Below, piece after piece: positions 55,226 to 64,000 of a stretch of 64,000 nucleotides of DNA. The position numbers were made by a program, and so were the translations under genes. The notes below the pieces were generated by a model. That model ran no database searches. It saw only the letters and a program-made list of their open reading frames with translations, and had not been told where the DNA came from. Origin of the DNA: Podocnemis expansa. Taxonomy: Eukaryota; Chordata; Testudines; Podocnemididae. The stretch lies in the NCBI GenBank assembly GCA_007922195.1, contig ML682092.1, positions 1,079,721 to 1,143,720 of the forward strand, in the 5' to 3' direction. Each line of letters opens with the position of its first letter. The stretch's first letter is position 1.

Positions 55226-56149
55226 CATTTCAGTTTATTTTAACTCCTAACAATTTTTTAAAAATCTACCAGTAGACATTCCAGCAATGCTACAGACTTG
55301 TCATTCTGATTTTCTCCACCTTTTTTGCTTATCTTACCTGTATCCAGTGCTAGCTCACACTAGCAGGATTACCAAAATAGATGGCTGCATGCATACTTGG
55401 ACTCTACCCCTGTTCTTCCTGGCTATGTGTGTAACCCATGTTTATTAGTTACAGAACTGCTGAACCTCCAGCCAGCAGTGACACAAGTGTTGTGATCTCC
55501 CCCATGAGCCCAAATGACTAGACAAGGACAGCTAAGTGGCATAGCTGCAAGCTTAAACATGACAGTGCTGTGATTGCCAGCTGCCAACCCACTTGCCATA
55601 GTATAAGCATGTGTCTGCTTAAGACTGGCATTCCCCTGGGTGAGCACACCACACTGAGGAGCAGCACTAAGATATACTGCAGTGCAGCGATCCTGGAGAG
55701 TGCTGTGCTGCTGAGTACTCTGACCCATTGTCACTGTACAGTGCCAGCACCAGAGAGGGTGACTAAGTTGGCCATGGAGAGGAAGCAGGAAAGTGTGACC
55801 CAAGAACCTGGATTCCAACTAGGAGAGGGCATAGGGTGCATAGGGCTACAGGCAAGGCTGTCCGGGGGGGGGCCCGGGATCAATCAGCCTGGGTGGGGCC
55901 CCACGCCCTGCCCTGCAGTAGGAGGTGCAGGCCGGACCCGCATTCCTGCCCCTCCCCTGAGCCAGGGGCAGAGTGGGCTGGTCTGGGGGGCTGGGCTCTC
56001 CGCTCATGCCCCGCCACTGGGCCAACCCTCCCTGCCCCCAATGCAGAACAGCTGGCCCAGAGGAGCAGGGAGAGAGAGAGCAAAATGTGGCCTCTGGACT
56101 GGCCCACTCTGCTCCTGGGCTGGCTATTCCCCACCCTAGGGGTGGGGAA
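55226..56149. other. Anonymous sequence
   Basis: ORFs overlap on both strands, notably 55570-56139 (+), but have no domain and sit in GC-rich DNA. No gene assigned. Confidence 0.45.
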
Positions 56150-56712
56150 TGTAGAAGAAAGTAAAAAGTTAAGTAAGATAAGTAGAAGTGTCTAGGTATT
56201 GGCTCGAGGCCTACTGAAGCAATCTAAGAAAGTGAGCCTGAATGGCATGTAGCTAGGATATGGGACCATGATAACCTCATCGAAACTGACACAAGCTAAA
56301 TATGAGCATGTACTAAGACAAAGATGAAATGTACTTGAATAAAGTAGAGAAAGTTGGTGCTAGTCCAGTCTCATTCCAAAAGAGATAAGTAGGTATGCTG
56401 GGTCGAAATGACCTGTATGAAGGAGAGGTTTGGCCAAGTCCTGACACCTTGATGGATGATGATGCCCAAGGACCTATCAAATTAAGGGGTGGCATCAAAG
56501 GAGGGATGTAGAAGTCAATTCAGATAAGGTGTAAAAGTAGGAGCCCAGAGCCCAAACTTCCTGCAGCTGAGAGGGTGCCAGCCAGTTCTGCTGTCAGTTG
56601 AGCTGTTCCATTGCATTGAAAACACCAACGCTATCAATAAATCTGTCAGTATGGATTGTTTGCCATAGTGCTACATTGAAATAAAGCCTAGCCTGGCATC
56701 TTCGTTTCTACA
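56150..56712 (+). mobile_element. Candidate 3' end of a second retrovirus-like element
   Basis: CAAAGGAGGGA at 56507-56516 reads like a polypurine tract and abuts TGTAGAAG at 56517. The segment 56517-56712 ends TTCTACA, the inverse of TGTAGAA, and has a TATA-like GTGTAAAAG and two AATAAA signals (about 56636 and 56680). The same TGTAGAAG occurs at 56150, so the LTR could instead be 563 bp. No target duplication fits either choice and no coding domain is visible upstream. Confidence 0.35.
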
Positions 56713-57605
56713 AACATCCGTGGTCGTGTTGGTTTCCTCAGTCATGTGTTGTCTCAGTTTACTCACGCATGCATTCACACACGCAGCCAAACTGATAAGA
56801 ACACATCCTGCCTGACCACACTCTGCCCGACGTACCACAGGGAAGAGCCAGTCTGGAGCAGAGGCCAGCTGCACGTTACCGCCCCCAGCTTCCCCACTGC
56901 CTTTGTCTCCATGTCAAAGACAGTGGGAGAGTGCAGGGGACAGCATGGCCATGTGGGAGCAGCAGTGAGGGGTCCGTGCTGCCCTGCTCACAGCAGGCCA
57001 GTACAGGGCCCAGGGAACCAGGGGATGTGCGGCAATCACCCCTCTTGCCCCTCCCTTAAGGATGGCCTTGGCTACAGGGATCCCCTGAGGTCACTGACCG
57101 CAATCATACAAGATCTCTGCCAAAAGCCTGTGCCACAATTGTCACCTAAATCACTGAGAGCAGGAGAATCGCTGCTCTGGGGAAAGACCCAGGGCATGGA
57201 CTAGGCCCCACCCCCTGGTTGCTGGCCACGCCCCACCACAGCACTGATTCTCTGCCAGTGCCTGATCCAGCCTCAGGCACCTGCAGCCGCCTGCCTGGTC
57301 CTGGATCCCTCCCCTAGGAACAAGGCAAGGGAAGATGCTGGGAAAGGACCCCAGTGCTTCACATCCCTTCGAAAGAATTGCCTCTTCTAATTCTGTTAGC
57401 TTTCACTGAAAACAATAACAAATGCTAACAGACCCGTGAGAGGGCACAGCAGGTTCCAAACAACTCAGCAGAAGAACATGATTCTGCCCTTTTCACTCAC
57501 CACCTCTCTACGCTGTGGTCTGACAGTCACACTCAACTAAAGCTAGTGCCCTTAAAACTTTTTCAATGGCCATTAGGTCAGCTGTTAGACCTGGAGTTAC
57601 ACTAT
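56713..57605. other. Anonymous sequence
   Basis: No gene or repeat family recognised; the longest ORF (56746-57204) shows no motif. Confidence 0.45.
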
Positions 57606-58750
57606 GGGTATGTCCACACAGGGCTTTTACTTCGAAACAACACTGGTTGCTTCAAAATAAAAGTCCCTATGTCCGCATCATGTTTTCTTGTTTAGAAAGG
57701 AGGGAGCTCCTCATTTCGAATCAAGAGCCCTCCTTTTGAAACAGCTTAAACCGCTTTACTATCGAAAGGAGGGTTATTTCAAAACCAGTTGTTTTGAAAT
57801 AAGCCATTTGGACATGTTATTTTGAAACAAGGATTGTTTCAAAATAACAAGGACCTTCCTCCCAGGGTGCATAGCACCCTGGGTGGAAGGTCCCACCCCC
57901 CCAGCACCCTGGCCAGGGATCAGCACCCTGGCCAGAGTGCTGAGTGGAGTGCAGGGGGTCCAAAGGTGCCCCAGGTGGCTTCCCCCCCACTTCCCCTTGC
58001 TGGGAGCAGGGGGGGACAGGAGCCTCAGCCCCCTTCACCCTCCCCACCCCCAGGAAGGGGAAGCGGGGGGAAGCCAGCTAGGGCACCCCCAGGGCTCTGC
58101 CTCCTGCCCAGGCTGTGGGGGAACTGCTGGCCCCGCAGCCCGGTCAGGGAGACTGCAGCCCCTGCCGGGTGGCCACTCCAGGGGCCTCACCCCACCACTG
58201 GATCTGCCCCCAAGCCCAGGACACCCCACCCCTGGGGTTCCCTGGTGCCCCCCCCTTCTGCCGCCTGTCGCTTCTGCTGGGGGTGGGGAGCTCCCCCGTC
58301 CCCCCACTGCTTCTGCAGGGGGCTTCCCCTGCCCCCTGCCACTTCAGCCATGGGCGGGGGGCTTCCCCTGCCTCCCCGCCTCTCCCGCTGGGGGCAAGGG
58401 GGCTTCCCCAGAGCCCCCCCACCGCTTCTGCCCTGGGCGAGGCTGGGGCCACCTCCCGCCTGGGATTCTCCGGCGCCCCACCCACCCGTGGGGGGCTGCG
58501 GGGAACCCCAGATGGGGGGGTACTGGGGAATCCAGGGCGGGAGGAAGCCCCCCGCCCCCTGCAGAAGAGACTAAGGGGCAAGGGAATCCCAGGGATGAGG
58601 CGTCCTCTGCCCAGCACAGGCCTCCCTGCCCCTCCCCTATTTTGAAATAGCATGTCACAGTGGACATGCTATTTCGATTCTCTCTTTTTTCCTTATTTCA
58701 AAATAGCTTTTTGTTATTTCGAAATAAGGCCTATAGCCTTAAATATAGCC
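57606..58750. mobile_element. Harbinger-like element with GC-rich core
   Basis: 1145 bp, left end GGGTATGTCCACAC, degraded right end near TATAGCC at 58750, TAT on both sides. Both arms (57606-57855, 58635-58750) carry the TTATTTCGAAATAA palindromes of the 9331 element. The core, about 57855-58635, is very GC-rich and unrelated to the arms. Long ORFs in several frames on both strands are Pro/Gly/Ser strings and I do not take them as genes. Confidence 0.65.
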
Positions 58751-59699
58751 TATGTGAAGCAGGAAAACCTGCTTTTGCAACAGTATGCTCAGGATGACAC
58801 GACAGTGTCTAGGCTTTATCCAAACCCTAACCCTCAAGACCCAGCACACTACAGAGTTATTGTTTGTAGTAACAGAGAGCTTTCGCACATCCTTTTTTTT
58901 TTTTTAAGGCGCAAGGTGCCAAACACAGCTGGTGGAGTCCGTATGGGGCACACTGAAGCCCAGAGATGCTATCCACCTCTTTTTGCAAAACCTCCGGCTT
59001 CACCGTTGGGGACTCCCGATTGAGCGGGGTGCATCAGGCTCCTGACAAGTGCCTGGGGTGGCTGGTAGGAATCAAGTACTGGGTCAGCAGATAGACTACA
59101 GTGACTCAAGGAAAGAGCTGTTCACCATCCCAGAGCAAAGAGAATCCCAACAGTGAGGAGAAGCAGCTGCAAGCTCAGACAAAAGCCTCCCACTGCAGTC
59201 TGTACGCGCACTGGGTCCACCGGCGGGGAAAGGGCTAGAATGGGTTGGGATCATCTGGTACAATGTAAATGCTGTTTATAAGGATTATCTCAAAAATCGC
59301 CTGTCCATCACCGATGATATCTCAAGAAGCTAAGTGGCTGGCCTGCAACCCAGAGCCACCTCTTTCTACCGCTGGGCAAAGAAAGCTCACTTAGCTAAGA
59401 ACAATGCTCACCAGGCAGGCTGACTGTGTGAGCTGGGGAGACCAGGAACTAGTAACACAGCATCTTTTGTCCTTCTTTAGCTACCACTCATCCAGGCTGA
59501 ATTAGAAATTGGACCCAGCTGTGAATTAAATCACAGCACAGAATCACAAGTCTGGGGACCCGGTTTCAAGTTCTAGAGCATTAAGACTGGGCCACCAATT
59601 CACTCATTTTTTTAACTCTCTCTCTGCCAAGAAGGCAAGGGGGACATGCCAGAGGAATTTTCTTTCGCAGACGCTTACTCTTGCAGGTAAATTAACGGT
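58751..59699. other. Anonymous sequence
   Basis: A T12 run near 58897-58908 may mark an old retroposed tail on the minus strand. Nothing else recognised. Confidence 0.45.
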
Positions 59700-60060
59700 G
59701 GGTTAGTCTCCAGTAACTGTCCTTCCACGAGATGAGCTGCTCAGATCCATTCAGTAATAGGTGTCTCTTTGCCAGAGCACCGGATTGGACAGAAAAAACT
59801 TGTCCTAGTCTGTCAGAAGAGGGGAGGTGGCCACCGCCCCTCACGCCACCCATGGCTACATATACGGCCACCTCCCCATCCCCTCCTCAGTTCCTTAGAG
59901 TCGCCAACTCCAGAAGCAGGGATGGAGGGGAAGGACCTGAATGGATTCAAGCAGCCTATCTCAAAGAAGGACAGTTACTGGACAGTAACCCACCATTCTT
60001 TGAGTGCTGCTCAGATGAATTCAGTAATAGGTGACTACTAGCCATGCTGAAGGACAGCAG
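59700..60060 (-). repeat. DIRS copy F 3' inverted terminal repeat
   Basis: Outer motif (CTCCAGTAACTGTCCTTCCACGAGATGAG region, 59708-59736), GGCTACATATACGG box, inner motif (TTTGAGTGCTGCTCAGATGAATTCAG region, 59998-60023) and GTGACTACTAGCCATGC..GGTGGAGTTGG match the minus-strand 3' end of copy C at 18812-19165. (Motifs given by position; cores are CTGCTCAGAT and GCTGCTCAGAT.). Confidence 0.75.
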
Positions 60061-62500
60061 GTGGAGTTGGTATTTCCGCCTACAGCACAGCAACAAGCCC
60101 TGTAAGGTAGGGACCCCGCAGCAAGACGTTCGCCAAAGACAAGAGGTGAACGGGCCTTGGCGGCCCGGAAGAAGCAAGGGCTGAAGGTCAACCAGAACAC
60201 GGCAAAACCGAACCCACCAAGGCATAGCACATATGCAGGTCGGTGAAGTCACTAGAGCTGAAGAGAAGGGGTGCAACCTAAGAAAACAAGTTATGCGGGT
60301 GCCCTGCCTAGGAGGAAAAAGGTGGAATGTAATTGAAAGACTACAATGTCTGGCCTAGGCCGTGTCACGTGGCCTAGAAGGAGAACACTGAAACTGGCTG
60401 ATGAGACTAGCCATATGGCCGCGTCTCGCATGAGAACAAAGAAAGGGCAGACATAGAGCACCCAAAGGGTTTTGCAGGAGCCACGTAGTTGTGGACTGAT
60501 CTGGCAACTACTGAGTACGCAAGGCGAAGTAAGGGGCTGGCAATGCCCCTTATCTAGGATGCGGCCAAGCAAACCGTTTAGTTAAGGAGAGGAAAAAGGG
60601 TACAAGGTTGAGAGGTGGGCTCGAAGGTGACTGAGAAGGGCATGGGACACTAGCCATGATGTATAGAGTCGAACAAAGCAGTATGGGCTTACAGCATGCT
60701 ACTTCACGACCTGGTAGCACAGGAGCGTAGATTTCAGTTAAGCTGGTACCACGACCAGCTCTCGCAGGTGGGAGACCCTGGAAAGGTGCTGACCACATGG
60801 TAGTCTGAGGCAGTGTTGGTGAAAATGGCCTACTAAGGGCCACGTGAAGCTAGAATGTAAAGTAGGGGTCCTGTTGGTCTAAGTTTGCGGGGTTTTGCCC
60901 CTAGAAGCTCTCACTAAGTGTGAGGGGAAGGAAGAAGGATGGCAGAAAACTCTACTACTGTCTAGACAGCCCCTTGGTTACCAAGAGATTGAAGGAAGGC
61001 CGTGAAAGACCACAGATTCGGTACCTAAGGTGTATTCCTGTGGGGCAATGCTACCACTTTGCCACACCAGGGCTGCCAGGGCAGAAAACTCTTCAATAAA
61101 TGGATAACGAAGAACTCCGCTGCCAAGGAACGGTCACTCTTAAGCTAGAGAATGGGCCATGACAAGGTAGCAGCTGCCGCATCTGAAGGCCACCTCTGGA
61201 TCAGAGAACCCAACGAAGTTTTCTCCCCGGGGAGAGCCAAAGGGTGAATAAAGGGGGTACAGCCCCAAACTGTTACATGTTGTATAGACTGGGTTCTCTA
61301 TGTGTCACACCATCATAATGGCAGTGGGTATAACAGGGTCCTTAAGAAGGGAAAAGGGGAACCGCAGAACTGCCAGACATTGCCAGCACACATGGGGAGA
61401 AATGCTGTAGCACCAAGGGGCTATGTGTGGCATAGTGGGACAGTCCTGCCGGGGGGGAAGGCGGGAAAGGGGTGGGTCTGTGCCAGGGAATAAGACCATG
61501 GGTCAAGGGATGATGTCAGTGCCCTAAAAGCAGGAAACCTTCTGTCTGCCATAGACAACTGTCCACGGAGCAGTGGCTAACAAGGCAGGAGCCACATGGA
61601 AGGGCACTCTAAGGGATAGACCTTTTGCAGTTTCCCAACCTATGATACACAGCAAGGTATTCCCCGTCAGGGTTTAAAACAGGTAACCTCGGCCGTACTT
61701 TGGTGAAGCCGAGGAAGCGTGGCCTACCTCAGAGGCGGTAGACCAAGGTGAGGGTTCCCAAAGTGGCCCCTGGTTCCGACTGGAGAAGAGGAACTGTATG
61801 AGGGTGGGAAGGGGAGTAGGCCGTACCTAGGACCTGTGCAGGGGTAAAACCCGCTGTAGAGCTCCCTTTCTGATGAAGTAGCTATCCAGGTAGCTGAATT
61901 ACTACACAGATGTGTCCCCTTAGTGTGCAGAGGGAAGTGTTGTTGAAAGGGAGGGGGGGATGGGTAACAGCGCAGAAGACAGTGGTTTGACCCAGGGTGT
62001 CCCCTCCCCTTCCCCTAACCCAGAATGAGGGGCCTACCTGGGACACACATCATGGCCACAGGCACAGGCCTGTTGCGAGTAGGCTTCGGATGTGCGCGTC
62101 GCAGAGCCCTGCCATAGCTGGGCTACAACGAGATGCGTCTCCATCCCTCAATGGGGGGATAGGGTGGGGAGCAAGGTGGGGAGTATTTGGGGAGGAGGGC
62201 TGTTAGGCCTAGGAGAGAGTGGTCTTCATCCTCGGGGAAGTAGCTGCTTAAGGGGTGAGGGTGGGGGGGAAGGTTGGAGGTGGCTATGGTATTGGAATAC
62301 CGGCACCATAGGTGGGTGTCATTACATTGTCAGCTCCCAGCGTCCCGATCAAATCCTTAGTCCCACAGTCAAGGGGGGGGGGGGGGGAAGAGAACGGGGA
62401 AGGAACGGGGTGGTTTCTATCAGACCTGTCTTCCCTATGGAGGGCGGGGGGGTGTCCATCTGCAACAGTGACACCTCGGAGGCCCAGTGCACCCCAACGG
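60061..62500 (-). other. Interior of DIRS copy F without recognisable RT or recombinase
   Basis: Lies between the 3' terminus and ORF1 of copy F, where 3.5 kb of RT, RNase H and recombinase would be expected. The 2.4 kb is purine-biased on the plus strand with only short ORFs; I find no YLDD, TDAS, SARRVSEL or HSTR motif on the minus strand. It is either extremely decayed or replaced by unrelated DNA. Confidence 0.5.
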
Positions 62501-64000
62501 TAAAGAGGGTAGTGATCAGAGGGGCCCCTCCCTGGGGAGGGGTGACCAAAGGCCCTCCTTCTGCAGTGAGTGAGGCAGAAAGGAAAAAAAGGGGGGTTGT
62601 TCCACCGAGGGAATTGGGAAGCTAAATCGGAGGGTGGGTCCAGGAGGGAGGAGGCCAAAATACTTGGCCTCTCCCCAAGGATCCCGGGCCGTACCCACCA
62701 TGGAGAGGGTTTCCGGGGAAAACAGGGCGTTCCCCTCAAAGGGCAGGTCAAGGACTGCCTGCTGAGCATTTGGAGGCACTCTAGCCTCCCTGAGCCATGC
62801 TACCCTACGGAGGGTAACCGCCGAGGCCATGATGCGAGCTGCGGTGTCCACTGCATTGCGGGCTGACAGAAGGAGGTCTTGAGAGATTATGTTGCCGTCC
62901 TCCAAGAAGGCATCATACTCATCCCTGGCCTTGGGCAGAAGCATGTTTCTAAATCTCCCTAGGGACTCCCAGACATTCAGCAAGTACCTACTGGTTATAG
63001 CCTCATTGTTTGCCAGCCGCCGTTGAAAGGCCGATGAGGAGTACACCTTGCGGCCTAACAAATCCAGTTCCCTGGTCTCCCTGGAAGGAGGGAGGGGCTA
63101 CCTGGGAGGTTCCCCAGCCCCCATTGACATCTGGATCATGTCCCTGGGGGGGACTGGGTGGCCAGCGAGTGAGGGGTAGTCCAACTTGGATACCCGATAC
63201 TTCATGCTCACTGTATCCGAAACCGAGGGGACAGAACTTGGACTCTGCCATTGGGAGCATGCAAAGTCCCACATGCTCAGGTGGGGCAGAATTGCTAAAG
63301 GCGCCATGGAGGTGAATACCGGTCCAAACAGGGTATCGGGGGGGGGAGGTTCAGGGGCTCCATCTCCATACCTAAGTGGGCCATGGCCTGGCGCAGCAGA
63401 TGAAAGTGCACCGAGAGGTTGCCCATAAAGGACTCTGGTGCTGGGGGCAGCGTGGCACCAAGGGTCTGCCATGGAGGGGGGGGGGTGCCCTCAGGGGACC
63501 ACTCTTGCAGCAGAAACCAGAAGGTTGACAGAGACAACGTGTAGCGCCGGGGCCATTTGGAGGCCCTAGAAGGTCCCTCTTCCGGGTTGGAGGCGGGGGA
63601 CGGATATCAGGATTCCCGGCCCTGTGCCATCAGTGGAGTGATGTCAGCCCCTACTGGGGTATAAGGTGGGGGGCTGGATGGCGAACGTAAGTGTCCCGGA
63701 TGAATCAAGGGCTTTGAAATGAAGGCGTGTTTGCCCCTTCTGATTGGGAGTGGGACAGAGAGAGTCAGGAAGAGCAGCAGATCTCATGCTGCCTCCACCA
63801 CTTCTGGGGTGGATGGGACGAGAAGTGACTCCGCATGAGTCGCAGGCAAGTCCTTGCTAGGGGAGGGAGGACCGCTCAGGTGGGAGGGTTCCCATTCCCT
63901 CGGTACCGGGCTCCACAGTGCCAAAGGTGGAGTCAACCGGTGCCGAGGTGATGTTGGCACCGGTGAGGCCAGCCTGTACCATGCCGTCGGCACCGGACAT
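62501..64000 (-). pseudogene. DIRS copy F ORF1 (gag-like), runs off the window
   Basis: Conserved C-terminal block on the minus strand from 63061: MLGRKVYSSSAFQRRLANN, SRYLLNVWESLGRFRNMLL and DEYDAFLEDGNIISQDLL, open to 62516. Upstream pieces at 63537-63295 and 63472-63098 hold the middle region (FMGNLSVHFHLLRQAMAHLG), matched by copy E at about 29410-29330 (YIGDLTVHFDLLHHVAAHTG). The Pro/Ser-rich N-terminal part continues past 64000. Frameshifts separate the pieces. Same subfamily as copy E. Confidence 0.78.

Noticed and set aside
55570..56139. 189-codon forward ORF as a host exon
   Set aside because: No domain, no splice-site context, and a GC-rich right half with ORFs on both strands.
57822..58650. 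Two long overlapping forward ORFs (250 and 255 codons) with reverse-strand partners
   Set aside because: They lie in the GC-rich core of a Harbinger-like element, are open in several frames on both strands and consist of Pro, Gly, Ser and Ala strings. This is composition, not a gene.
60061..62500. Decayed RT and recombinase of DIRS copy F
   Set aside because: No motif shared with copies A-D could be recognised by eye; left as unidentified and not annotated as pseudogene.

Overview
The window reads as repeat-dense nuclear DNA of a vertebrate, most likely a turtle or another non-avian reptile. The reasons are CR1 non-LTR tails ending in the ATTCTATG-type 3' repeat, many hAT and Harbinger-like non-autonomous DNA transposons, several DIRS-type tyrosine-recombinase retrotransposons, and a gammaretrovirus-like endogenous retrovirus. 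The species call is inference. I found no convincing host protein-coding exon. Nearly every coding trace belongs to a mobile element.

Six DIRS copies form the backbone. Copy A (+, about 95-3665) and copy B (+, about 5036-18640) lie head to tail. Copy C (-, about 18812-23365) faces B tail to tail. Copy E (-, about 28811-30485) is a 5' part. Copy D (+, about 44184-49378) is long but damaged. Copy F (-, about 59700 to beyond 64000) has termini and ORF1. Copies A-D together show the usual order: inverted terminal repeat with a TATA box, ORF1 (gag-like, with a CCHC knuckle), reverse transcriptase/RNase H, tyrosine recombinase, inverted terminal repeat. All copies carry frameshifts, stops or catalytic substitutions. 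E and F keep ORF1 and termini, but I see no RT or recombinase in the stretch that should hold them.

Younger elements are nested in the DIRS bodies. The clearest is an endogenous retrovirus at 10471-15409 with 414-bp LTRs differing at 5 sites, a GGGT target duplication, a proline-tRNA primer site and a polypurine tract. It has a matrix-like gag ORF with a PPAY motif, a 337-codon ORF I do not recognise, a T-rich tandem array, and an env ORF keeping the transmembrane subunit. No protease, RT or integrase is visible. It split the recombinase ORF of copy B. A fragment of the same LTR family sits in copy A at the window start. A second LTR family (complete at 38447-40087, truncated at 8812-10172) and an LTR-like block at 47689-48552 add to the nesting.

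DNA transposons are placed exactly by their target duplications in many cases. hAT-like (8 bp): 2607-3013, 17646-17838, 20312-22021, 27305-27481, 36440-37622, 50054-50425, 50465-50674, 54269-54590. Harbinger-like (3 bp): 9331-9776, 31626-33123, 42911-43173, 57606-58750. A 400-base gap (23411-23810) and a 10-base gap (48616-48625, flanked by a duplicated sequence) are assembly features. The rest is minisatellite, GC-rich low-complexity DNA and anonymous intergenic sequence.
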